Assembly (NCBI GenBank): GCA_006218045.1
Contig: VBWB01000026.1
Span: forward strand, 1-32,391
Length of the DNA: 32,391 bases
Source: Stygiobacter sp.
GTDB taxonomy: Bacteria > Pseudomonadota > Alphaproteobacteria > Rhodospirillales > Magnetospirillaceae
Direction: 5' to 3'
Positions within the stretch are counted from its first letter, which is position 1. Every line of letters begins with the position of its first letter. This document shows, piece by piece, positions 24,918 through 31,790 of this stretch. The notes below the pieces were generated by a model. It did not search any database and was not told the DNA's origin. It worked only from the letters and a program-made list of their open reading frames with translations. The translations under genes were made by a program, and so were the position numbers.

Positions 24918-25838
24918 GTGGCGGAAGACAAGCGTCGCAAGCTGGGCCGGGGCCTGTCGGCCCTGTTGGGGGATTCGGGCGTGGCCGCCGCCGCCGCCGT
25001 GGTCGAAGGGGCCGCCGTGCTGGCCGGGGAAACCGAAGCCGCGCCCATGGGCCTGCGCAATCTGCCGGTGGCGCAACTGAAGCCGGGCAAGTTCCAGCCG
25101 CGTCGGCAATTCGACGAAGCCGCCATCGCCGATCTGGTGGAATCGGTGCGGACCAAGGGGGTGTTGCAGCCCATCCTGGTGCGTCCGCATGAAGGCCAGT
25201 TCGAGATCATCGCCGGCGAACGGCGGTGGCGGGCGGCGCAGCGGGCGCAATTGCACGAAGTGCCGGTCATCATCCGCGACCTGTCCGACAAGGAAGCCCT
25301 GGAAGTCGCCCTGGTCGAGAACCTGCAACGCCAGGATCTGACCGCGCTGGAAGAGGCCGAGGGCTATCGCCGTCTGGTCGAGGAATTCAGCCACACCCAG
25401 GAAGAACTGGCCCGTGCCGTCGGCAAGTCGCGCAGCCACGTGGCCAATATGATGCGTTTGCTGGCCCTGCCGGGCCCGGTGAAGGATTTTCTCGACCAGG
25501 GCAAGCTGTCGGCGGGCCATGCCCGCGCCCTGTTGACCGCCACCGATCCGGTCGGCCTGGCCCAGCAGGTGGTGGACAAGCAATTGAACGTGCGGCAGAC
25601 GGAAAAGCTGGCCGGCGGCGAGGCGGGCGGTTCGGCCAAGGCAGTCAAGGGCAAAAGCCAGGGCAAGCCGTTCGACAAGGATGCCGATACCGCCGCCCTG
25701 GAGCGCGATCTGACCGAACAATTGGGCTGCCGCGTCACCCTGACCAGTTCGGGCAAGGGCGGCGAGCTGACCATCCATTACGGCAATCTCGAGCAGTTGG
25801 ACGACATCTTGTCGCGGCTGTCGCGCTCGGGCCTCTGA
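24918..25838 (+). CDS. parB: Chromosome-partitioning protein ParB
   Basis: 306 residues. The N-terminal KLGRGLSALLGD box activates ParA. The CTP-binding region has LKPGKFQPRRQFDEAAIADLVESVR and IIAGERRWRAAQR (about 98-110), then ENLQRQDL (134-141). A helix-turn-helix TQEELARAVGKSRSHVANMMRLL contacts parS, and the C-terminal dimer domain ends ILSRL. It starts at GTG 24918 with AAGGA nearby. It closes CTP-dependently around DNA after loading at the parS sites described here. Confidence 0.96.
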   Translation: MAEDKRRKLGRGLSALLGDSGVAAAAAVVEGAAVLAGETEAAPMGLRNLPVAQLKPGKFQPRRQFDEAAIADLVESVRTKGVLQPILVRPHEGQFEIIAGERRWRAAQRAQLHEVPVIIRDLSDKEALEVALVENLQRQDLTALEEAEGYRRLVEEFSHTQEELARAVGKSRSHVANMMRLLALPGPVKDFLDQGKLSAGHARALLTATDPVGLAQQVVDKQLNVRQTEKLAGGEAGGSAKAVKGKSQGKPFDKDADTAALERDLTEQLGCRVTLTSSGKGGELTIHYGNLEQLDDILSRLSRSGL

Positions 25839-25910
25839 TCCCGCCTCTCGACAGGGGGACAAGGCTGTTGAATACTGACGATCGACAGAAGTCGGTGAAG
25901 AGGTGTGGGG

Positions 25911-26267
25911 ATGAGCGAGGCAATCGAATCCGGCGGGCTGGACATGCTGCTCGACCGTCTGCCGACGGAAGTGGTCGCCAGCTTCACCCCGGAACAGCGG
26001 GCGGCATTGTGGAATGCGGTGAAACCCACATCGTGGCGCCGCCATCCCATCCATATCCGTCTGTCCTTTCCCCTGATCGGCGGCAATTACTTCCTGACCG
26101 TCGTCGGCGGTTCGGAAAAGCGCTCGGGCGAGCGGCGCACGCGGGAACGGCGTATGTTTCCCTTGCGCACCTTCGGCAATATCCTGTTTCTTCTCGGCCT
26201 CGGCGGCGCCTTTTATGCCGTCGCCATCCTGGGTATCTTCATGTTTTCCAATCTGATCGAATTCTGA
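25911..26267 (+). CDS. Small protein with one C-terminal membrane helix, function unknown
   Basis: 118 residues. The soluble part has MLLDRLPTEVVASFTPEQRAAL and WRRHPIHIRLSFPLIGGNYFLTVVGG, followed by a basic stretch (EKRSGERRTRERR) and then a hydrophobic helix, ILFLLGLGGAFYAVAILGIFMF. It is thus probably a tail-anchored inner-membrane protein with the basic segment on the cytoplasmic side. ATG 25911 has GAGG about 8 bases upstream. It follows parB by 72 bases on the same strand. I do not recognise it. Confidence 0.78.
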   Translation: MSEAIESGGLDMLLDRLPTEVVASFTPEQRAALWNAVKPTSWRRHPIHIRLSFPLIGGNYFLTVVGGSEKRSGERRTRERRMFPLRTFGNILFLLGLGGAFYAVAILGIFMFSNLIEF

Positions 26268-26289
26268 AAATCCGCGAAAGGCGTAATCG

Positions 26290-26763
26290 ATGACTTCCTG
26301 TCCCTGCGGTTCGGGCCAAAGCCTGGAACTGTGCTGCGCTCCCTTGCTGGCCGGTGCCGCCGCCGCTACCCCCGAAGCCTTGATGCGGTCGCGCTATACC
26401 GCCTTCACCCAGGCCAATGCCGTCTATCTGGAAGACACCCTGGCCCCCGAGGCCAAGGAAGATTACGACCGCGCCGAAACGGAAAAGTGGATCAAGGACG
26501 CCAAGTGGAACGGGCTTGAGGTACGGTCCAGCAGTGAGGACGGCGATAACGGCAGCGTCGAATTCGTCGCCCGCTATAGCCTTCGCGGCAAGCCCTTCGC
26601 CCATCATGAACTGGGCAGCTTCAAGAAGCTGGACGGACGCTGGGTCTATGTGGATGGGGTGATGAATCCGCGGGCGCAGCAGCGGGTGGTGGAAAAAGTC
26701 GGTCGCAACGACCCGTGCCCCTGCGGTTCGGGGAATAAATACAAGAAGTGTTGCGGCGCCTGA
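26290..26763 (+). CDS. YchJ-family protein with SEC-C motifs at both ends
   Basis: 157 residues. An N-terminal SEC-C-like zinc motif ([13 protein letters not shown]) is followed by the YchJ domain with [13 protein letters not shown], then a second SEC-C motif at the C-terminus ([18 protein letters not shown]). The central region is the NTF2-like YchJ fold with SVEFVARY. The function is unknown, although the SEC-C motif of SecA binds zinc and ribosomes or SecB. AAAGG lies about 9 bases before the ATG. Confidence 0.9.
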   Translation: MTSCPCGSGQSLELCCAPLLAGAAAATPEALMRSRYTAFTQANAVYLEDTLAPEAKEDYDRAETEKWIKDAKWNGLEVRSSSEDGDNGSVEFVARYSLRGKPFAHHELGSFKKLDGRWVYVDGVMNPRAQQRVVEKVGRNDPCPCGSGNKYKKCCGA

Positions 26764-26771
26764 GCACCGCC

Positions 26772-27716
26772 ATGCGCGTCGCCGTCGTCATTCCCTGTTA
26801 TCGGGCGGGGCGCCATATCGGGGCGGTTCTGGACGGCCTTCCCGGTGATCTGGATCATATCCTGGTGGTCGACGATGCCTGCCCCGACGGCTCGGGGCAG
26901 GTGGCGCGCGACCGCGCTGCCAGCGATCCCCGCATCGAGGTGCTGACCCATGCGGTCAATGGCGGCGTCGGTGCCGCCATGGTCACCGGTTTCCGCCGCG
27001 CCTTGGACTTGGGGGCGGACATCGTCGTCAAGATGGATGGCGACGGCCAGATGGACCCCGCCTTACTGCCGGCCCTGCTGGTGCCGCTGCGAACAGGCCG
27101 CGCCGACATGGCCAAGGGCAATCGTTTTCGTGATTTCCGCGCCCTTCGCGCCATGCCGCCGTTGAGGTTGCTGGGCAACAGCGCCTTGTCTTTTCTGGTC
27201 AAGGCGGCATCGGGGCAGTGGGGGATGATGGACCCCACCAATGGTTTTCTGGCGCTTTCCCGGCGGGCGCTGGAGAACATCGAGCTGGATCGTCTGTCGC
27301 CGCGCTATTTCTTTGAATGCGATCTGATGATCCGTCTGGGCACGGCGCGGCTGGCGGTGGAAGACGTGGCCATGCCGGCACGCTATGGCGACGAGGAATC
27401 GTCGTTGCGCATTTCCCGCGTGCTGTTGACCTTTCCGCCCTTGCTGGCCCGGGGCTTCCTGCGCCGTCTGCTGCTGTCGTATTTCATCCACGACTTCAAC
27501 ATCGCCTCGCTTTACCTGCTCACCGGCCTGCCGCTGGTCCTGTTCGGCCTGATCATGGGCCTGGGCGAATGGGCCTTGTCCCTTGAAAGCGGCGTGCCGC
27601 GCACGGCGGGTACGGTCATGCTGGCCGGTTTGCCGCTGATCCTGGGCTTTCAATTGCTGTTGCAGGCCATCGCCTTCGATGTCGCCAATGCGCCCCGGCC
27701 CAAATCAGACCAATAA
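26772..27716 (+). CDS. Family 2 glycosyltransferase with two C-terminal membrane helices
   Basis: 314 residues. The GT-A fold begins RVAVVIPCYRAGRHI, then LVVDDACPDGSG, with the metal-binding DGDGQMDP (Asp89, Asp91). C-terminally there are hydrophobic spans ASLYLLTGLPLVLFGLIMGL and TVMLAGLPLILGFQLLLQAIAF. The layout resembles polyprenyl-phosphate sugar transferases of the DPM1 type. GTG 26748 would overlap the SEC-C gene; ATG 26772 fits the family. The last few residues (PKSDQ) and stop are encoded by the first copy of an intergenic repeat. The acceptor and donor are unknown. Confidence 0.9.
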   Translation: MRVAVVIPCYRAGRHIGAVLDGLPGDLDHILVVDDACPDGSGQVARDRAASDPRIEVLTHAVNGGVGAAMVTGFRRALDLGADIVVKMDGDGQMDPALLPALLVPLRTGRADMAKGNRFRDFRALRAMPPLRLLGNSALSFLVKAASGQWGMMDPTNGFLALSRRALENIELDRLSPRYFFECDLMIRLGTARLAVEDVAMPARYGDEESSLRISRVLLTFPPLLARGFLRRLLLSYFIHDFNIASLYLLTGLPLVLFGLIMGLGEWALSLESGVPRTAGTVMLAGLPLILGFQLLLQAIAFDVANAPRPKSDQ

Positions 27717-27761
27717 CGGGACTCCAATAAGGGGCTCCGCCCAAATCAGATCAATAACGGG
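27699..27761. repeat. 41-bp-period direct repeat at the 3' end of the glycosyltransferase
   Basis: A 22-base block starting CCCAAATCAGA and ending CAATAACGGG occurs at 27699-27720 and, with one mismatch, at 27740-27761. The first copy encodes the C-terminal residues and stop of the glycosyltransferase. The block belongs to the intergenic GGGGCTCCGCCCC palindrome family. Confidence 0.8.
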
Positions 27762-27849
27762 GCTCCGCCCCGGCCCGCCAGGGACTCGGTCCCTGGACCC
27801 GCTTTGCTTAAACCAAGGGGATCAAAGGGATTGATCCCTTTGCGGGCGC
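27762..27849. repeat. Short inverted repeats in the convergent junction
   Basis: This 88-base part contains GGCTCCGCCCC, the pair CAGGGACTCGGTCCCTGG (an 18-base imperfect palindrome, about 27779-27796) and AAAGGGATTGATCCCTTT (about 27825-27842). All are compact hairpins; no coding frame is supported. Confidence 0.7.
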
Positions 27850-27927
27850 GGGCGGAGCCCGCTTTATCATACGTGAATGGGCGGAGCCCGTTTTATCATA
27901 CGTGAATGGGCGGAGCCCGCTTTATCA
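27850..27927. repeat. Triplicated 29-bp terminator-like repeat
   Basis: Units at 27850-27878, 27879-27907 and 27908-27927 (truncated) each carry GGGCGGAGCCCG followed by TTTATCA, a hairpin plus T-rich tail on the plus strand. The middle copy has one C to T change. The third copy reaches the stop codon of the minus-strand gene. The same hairpin is found at about 8538-8556. Three terminators in series protect the convergent minus-strand gene from read-through. Confidence 0.85.
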
Positions 27928-28254
27928 CGCCCGATATTTCTGCGGTTCGGCGATGCCGCATTCTTCCGCTTCGGCGTCGAAGGCCTCGCGGTAGAGCGGA
28001 TAGGATTTGGTCTTGGTCATGGCTTCGCCGGTGCGGTCGTTGGTGTAGGTGGCCCGTTCCAGCAGCGGATGGCCAGCCTTGTTGGCGCAGGCATCGCCTT
28101 CGGCGATGATGGCGCGCAGCTGCGCCGACAGGCCGGCGGCATGACAGGCATCGAGCTCGGCCTCGAACCGCAATTCCTCGATTTCGGCCCGCAGGGCTTC
28201 GTTTTCCTGACGCAATTCTTCGATTTCCGCCTGTAGGCGTTCCATATCGCTCAT
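27925..28254 (-). CDS. Small coiled-coil protein, function unknown
   Basis: 109 residues. The first half is a leucine- and glutamate-rich coiled coil (MERLQAEIEELRQENEALRAEIEELRFEAE, about residues 4-33). The second half has two Cys (ACHAAG and GDACANKAG) and LLERATYTNDRTGEAMTKTKSYPLYREAF. ATG 28254 is preceded by GGAAAGA about 7 bases upstream; ATG 28245 (MERLQ) is possible. No family is recognised. It ends in the third terminator-like repeat. Confidence 0.7.
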   Translation of the reverse strand: MSDMERLQAEIEELRQENEALRAEIEELRFEAELDACHAAGLSAQLRAIIAEGDACANKAGHPLLERATYTNDRTGEAMTKTKSYPLYREAFDAEAEECGIAEPQKYRA

Positions 28255-28349
28255 GACGTGATCTTTCCAAGTAAGGCTGCGGCGCAGGCATAAGCGGCGG
28301 CGGCGCCGCTGTCAATCGCCTGGCGGAAGACTCGGCTGTTCTTAATAGC

Positions 28350-29072
28350 TCAGCGGCTTGCCAGCACGTCAATAACCTCGTCCGCTGCCGGCACCATTTC
28401 CACCCCCAATTCGGTCAGGCGGGCGATCAGGTGACGGGTCAAGACCGTGCCCTTTTTGAGCAGCACCGATCCATCTTTAACCAGAAGGTCGGCGGCCAAG
28501 GGGGTGTTGGGCAGGACATAGCCCAGCGGCTTGAGGGGGTGCGACGGTGGCTTGCCACCGCCGCGGGCGACGGGGTCAAGTCTCTCGGCCGCCGCCAGCA
28601 TGCCGCCGATGTCCATGGACTGAAAATGCTCCTTGGCCTGGATTTGTCGTGTGTCGGCAACCAGCGACACATAGAGGCGGCGGGCCAGATCCTCACGCGA
28701 GAACGGCTTGGAGAGAAATGAATCCGCGTCAAGGGCCAGCGCCACCGAGGTGAGGGCAAAGCTGGTGGACGCGGTGGCGACCAGAAAACAGGTGTCGTGA
28801 GGCAAAGGCAAGGCGCCCTGGCGCAACTCGCCGAGCAACTTGATACCATTGCCTCCCGGCATGTAATGGTCGCAAATTATCAGGCTGAGGGTGGGGTCGG
28901 CGGCCATGACGGTTCGGGCCTCGTCGGTCGAGGCGGCGGTCACCACGCACTCCGCCCCGAGGGAGACGAGCATTCGCTTCACCATCTGGCGCGAGAACAG
29001 CTCATCATCCACCACGAGGATGCGAAACGCTGTTTTCGGGTGTGCGGCTTCTCCATCGACCGTCGAAACCAT
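28350..29072 (-). CDS. Response regulator with an HD-GYP-like accessory C-terminal domain
   Basis: 240 residues. The receiver domain (about 15-130) has the acidic pair Asp22-Asp23 (ILVVDDE), phospho-acceptor Asp68 (LIICDHYMPGG), a conserved Thr/Ser position near 100 (FLVATAS) and Lys122 (FLSKPF). After a linker, the C-terminal part LGYVLPNTPLAADLLVKDGSVLLKKGTVLTRHLIARLTELGVEMV resembles the short beta-rich segment that precedes HD-GYP domains, but no HD-GYP follows. No DNA-binding domain is visible, so the output is probably protein-protein. A GAGGA lies 4 bases before ATG 29072. Confidence 0.88.
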   Translation of the reverse strand: MVSTVDGEAAHPKTAFRILVVDDELFSRQMVKRMLVSLGAECVVTAASTDEARTVMAADPTLSLIICDHYMPGGNGIKLLGELRQGALPLPHDTCFLVATASTSFALTSVALALDADSFLSKPFSREDLARRLYVSLVADTRQIQAKEHFQSMDIGGMLAAAERLDPVARGGGKPPSHPLKPLGYVLPNTPLAADLLVKDGSVLLKKGTVLTRHLIARLTELGVEMVPAADEVIDVLASR

Positions 29073-29156
29073 TCCATCCTCGCCAAATGTTCACAATGGA
29101 TTCTAGGGAAGGGCTGGACGGCCTATAGTGAAGGTTTTGTGAATGCCCTGCGGGTG

Positions 29157-30176
29157 CTACCAGCGCATCGTGCCGCCGATCTCTTTGCTCTTTTCGACAC
29201 CGCGTTTGCCAAGCAGCTCCCACTCATTGATCTGCATGTAGCGCGGTGCGAGAAACCGATATATCTCGTGCAGTCTTGCCGTAGTATGACTTGATTTAAC
29301 TGAATATACATCGCCCCATTGTTTTATTATATCCTCCCATGCGGAGAAGCGACAAAACAAGTCATCTCGTACGGTTCTAATATAATTTATCTGATTATCG
29401 ATATTCTTAAGCATAGCCATAATTTCGCCGGTTTGTGCGTCGACTTCTTCAAATTTTTCTTTGAACATCTTGATTGCCCGTTGCATCAAACGAGCGATCT
29501 GATCCGATGTGCCGAGCATGCCCTTGTCCGAACTGTAGATGCGCCGCAGATCGGTGACCTTGCCGTTGATAACCTTGACCTCGGCGAAAGTGTCGCGCAG
29601 GGATTCGATGCAGGCCAGTTCGCCGGCCAATTGTTCGATAAGGTGCGTCACCTCTTCACGCCGTTCCTCGCCGATTCCCAGTTCCCTGGCCGCTTCGGAG
29701 AAGGCCCGCGACACGTTCTTCTTGACCGCCGGATCCTCGACGATCTGCGACAATTCATCGACCGAGGTGAAGATGTGCTCGGCACCGGTCACCCAAGTGA
29801 CCATTTGCATGGTCAGGCGGTGACGGGCGATGATGAAATGCTTTTCCTTGGGGCTCCACGAGGCTTGGCGCGTGATGATCTCCTTGGGCAACGCGTCGCC
29901 GCGCTTCATCTCGCGGACGAATTTGAGCCCCTCCGCCACCTTCTTCAGCATGATGCCGTCGGGGGTGTCGCGTCCGATGCCGTACTGACGCTGAATCCCG
30001 GCCAGCGGCAGCACCGCGTCGTGATTGCCCAGCCGCAGAATGGCCACCGGCTCACCGGTTTCGGCAAGCCGGAAGCACAGATCCGCGCAAGAACCGAAGA
30101 AGTCGTGGTTGAAATGCACGATACTGCCGGCCTCGGCATTTTCCAGGGGATTGGCAGCTCCGCTTCCTGCTGTCAT
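29157..30176 (-). CDS. Unrecognised 339-residue coiled-coil protein upstream of the response regulator
   Basis: MTAGSGAANPLENAEAGSIV starts after an AGGTG about 5 bases upstream of ATG 30176. An N-terminal globular part (about 20-130, with HNDFFGSCADL, EPVAILRLGNHDAVLPLAG and FIIARHRLTMQMVTWVTGAEHIF) leads to a long charged helical stretch (about 150-290) with heptad-like spacing, ending in ARLHEIYRFLAPRYMQINEWELL. The last third is encoded by unusually A+T-rich DNA (29270-29480), unlike the GC-rich first part. It is 84 bases from the response regulator and on the same strand, so a pair is likely. I do not recognise the family. Confidence 0.75.
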   Translation of the reverse strand: MTAGSGAANPLENAEAGSIVHFNHDFFGSCADLCFRLAETGEPVAILRLGNHDAVLPLAGIQRQYGIGRDTPDGIMLKKVAEGLKFVREMKRGDALPKEIITRQASWSPKEKHFIIARHRLTMQMVTWVTGAEHIFTSVDELSQIVEDPAVKKNVSRAFSEAARELGIGEERREEVTHLIEQLAGELACIESLRDTFAEVKVINGKVTDLRRIYSSDKGMLGTSDQIARLMQRAIKMFKEKFEEVDAQTGEIMAMLKNIDNQINYIRTVRDDLFCRFSAWEDIIKQWGDVYSVKSSHTTARLHEIYRFLAPRYMQINEWELLGKRGVEKSKEIGGTMRW

Positions 30177-30415
30177 CTGGCACCTGTTCCATCGGTTGCG
30201 GTTGCGTGATTCGCCACGCACGGCAAATGCCCTATCATATCGTTCGTTCCAACGCCCCGGCACATGTTCGTATTGTGACGCATCGCATGATCATCCGTCG
30301 TCTCTGCCAACTGGAAACCAGCTGACGGGAGGCTGCGGCAGGCAGCATCATGTCACGGGCTCGAATGATTCCGAGCCGTGATCTACGGATGAGTTCGATC
30401 GGGGACGGAAACGCG
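30177..30415. other. Upstream region of the coiled-coil gene
   Basis: This gap holds the coiled-coil gene's presumed promoter but no clear -10 or -35 pair. A GGCTCG/CGAGCC inverted repeat (30358-30377, 8-base loop) is the only structure that stands out. No open frame is convincing. Confidence 0.4.
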
Positions 30416-30416
30416 A

Positions 30417-30440
30417 AAAGCCGCGGCGAACCGCGGCTTT
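30417..30440 (-). terminator. Intrinsic terminator downstream of the tRNA-Gly fragment
   Basis: Stem AAAGCCGCGG and CCGCGGCTTT with a CGAA loop, 10 bp perfect. Read on the minus strand it lies 15 bases after the tRNA-Gly CCA and is followed by a T-rich run, as expected for the native tRNA terminator. It would work in both directions. Confidence 0.85.
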
Positions 30441-30455
30441 CGAGTCATCTGATTT

Positions 30456-30500
30456 TGGAGCGGGCGAAGGGATTCGAACCCTCGACCCCAACCTTGGCAA
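30456..30500 (-). tRNA. tRNA-Gly(GCC) 3' half only; probable integration att site
   Basis: Minus-strand sequence reads TTGCCAAGGTTGGGGTCGAG, then the T-arm with GGTTCGAATCCC, acceptor CGCCCGC and TCCA. This is the anticodon loop (GCC) through the encoded CCA of tRNA-Gly. The 5' half (acceptor 5' strand, D-arm and 5' anticodon stem) is missing: immediately beyond 30500 the sequence no longer pairs. A broken tRNA whose identity starts in the anticodon loop is typical of the second attachment copy left when an island integrates into a tRNA gene. The intact tRNA-Gly should lie to the right, beyond the island. Confidence 0.85.
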
Positions 30501-30702
30501 TGGTCTGCCTGGACTAATGGACTAATGATATCAATGGATTATATTTCTCTACTCCAGCATGTGCATGATTTATACAATCTTAGGTAGTTTTAAATAAAGT
30601 CTACTCTCGCTGTGCGGCTCTATCCAGATCGATGGTTGATGGCTACAGGCTCAGAGTCCGTTGGGAAAGTCGTTCTAAGTATAGATGGCAAGATAGTGTA
30701 AT

Positions 30703-31255
30703 ATGGCAGCACGTCCTAAATGGTTAAATGAGGCTGCCTTGGTGTGGACTGCGGAGAACCGGTCGCGCTATGATCGTCGTGGTCAAAGATATCCCAGTGA
30801 CCTCACGAACGAGGAATGGGTGCTTTTGGAGCCGATGTTGCCGGTTGCGAAGGGCAATGGGTGTCCGCGCAAATATGTGCTTCGTGAGGTCATGAATGGC
30901 ATTCGCTATGTTCAGCGCTACGGCATGGCGGAGCAGTACATCAAGGAGGGCAAGAACGCGGTGAAGTGGACGCGGCTGTCCTGCCGGACCATGAAGGCCG
31001 ATGCGGCGCGGCTTCAGCTTCACGCCTTGGCCTACAACCTGTCCAACTTCCTGTGCATCCTGGCGCTGCCGGAGGAGATGGAAAGCTGGTCGCTGACCAC
31101 CATCCGCGACAGGGTGGTGAAAACCGGCGCGAAGGTCATCGCCCACACGCTATGCCGTCTTCCAGATGGCCGAGGTGGCGGTGCCGCGTGATCTGTTCCG
31201 TCGCATCCCCGCCATGATCGATGATCTGCGACCACTGGAACCGGCACTATGTTGA
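30703..31255 (+). pseudogene. Chimeric IS5/IS1380 transposase remnant with a frameshift
   Basis: One open frame joins two unrelated IS fragments. Codons from about 30736 to 30924 encode an IS5-family N-terminal segment (ENRSRYDRRGQRYPSDLTNEEW and REVMNGIRYVQRYG). From 30925 the frame continues in an IS1380-family C-terminal segment (MAEQYIKEGKNAVKWTRLSC, LQLHALAYNLSNFLCILALP). At about 31150 a frameshift occurs: the printed frame ends at a stop at 31189-31191, but the next frame continues YAVFQMAEVAVPRDLFRRIPAM to TGA 31255, as expected for IS1380. The junction at about 30924 implies an IS inserted in, or recombined with, another. Neither is intact. Confidence 0.85.
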
Positions 31256-31469
31256 CGGTTGAAGTTGTCGCACGGGGCGAACGACAGGCGAAGTGCGCCC
31301 GACACGTTGCGAAATGGGCTGAAATCGCGCCGCAGGAGACCATTAAGGCGGTTGGGGCGGCGTCCATGCCGCGACGGTAGACACCATCGCGCCATTCCGC
31401 CTTTCGGTTGGTCCGGAATTTGGCTATTCCGGACGGGCCGCCTATCGGGGGAATGTCGGGTTGGACAAC
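31256..31469. other. Non-coding remnant between IS fragment and acyltransferase
   Basis: A perfect 9-bp inverted repeat GTCCGGAAT/ATTCCGGAC lies at 31411-31434 with no T-run. A 43-codon frame at 31249-31380 shows no family similarity. This may include the right end of the IS1380 element, but I could not place its terminal inverted repeat. Confidence 0.4.
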
Positions 31470-31790
31470 ATGAAACCGAATTACATTCCGCTTGGGATTG
31501 ATCGCTTCCTGATGGCCCTGATGGTGTTCTTCTCACACACCACTGGGCTCGCGTATCTTCACCAGGATATCGCGTACTTTGGAGCGCTTGGGGTTCTCCT
31601 GTTCTTTTCTGTATCCGGCTACATAGTTTTCTACTCGTACTTCACGTTTTACGACGGCTCCCCGTTTCGTTTCCTCACGAACCGCGCCTTGCGGATCTAT
31701 CCAACGCTTTGGGCTTCTCTGGTGCTCGCCATTGCTCTGTGTGCAACCACGCCGGGGCTGGCCAAGATTTCCGCGAATGTGTCGCTTGAG
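31470..31790 (+). pseudogene. Acyltransferase-3 family protein, 5' part only, interrupted by an IS110-type element
   Basis: The first 105 or so residues (MKPNYIPLGIDRFLMALMVF) match the N-terminus of membrane acyltransferase-3 enzymes: an Asp-Arg in the first helix, a histidine in FFSHTTGLAY, then FFSVSGYIVFYSY and the RALRIYPTLWASL motif. These O-acetylate surface sugars or lipids. The family usually has over 330 residues; after about 31790 the similarity stops and IS sequence begins, so only the first three helices remain. Start ATG 31470 has GGTTGGA nearby; TTG 31461 is in frame. The base composition is lower in GC than in the chromosome. Confidence 0.8.

Noticed and set aside
27877-28236. 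A plus-strand frame opposite the small coiled-coil gene
   Set aside because: It begins inside the triplicated repeat and is antisense to a clear coiled-coil frame with a Shine-Dalgarno.
30703-31191. An intact 162-residue transposase
   Set aside because: The two halves belong to different IS families and the IS1380 tail continues in another frame.
31249-31380. A 43-codon gene
   Set aside because: There is no Shine-Dalgarno and no recognisable similarity, and it starts inside the IS remnant.
31411-31434. Intrinsic terminator
   Set aside because: The 9-bp stem is perfect, but there is no T-run on either strand.
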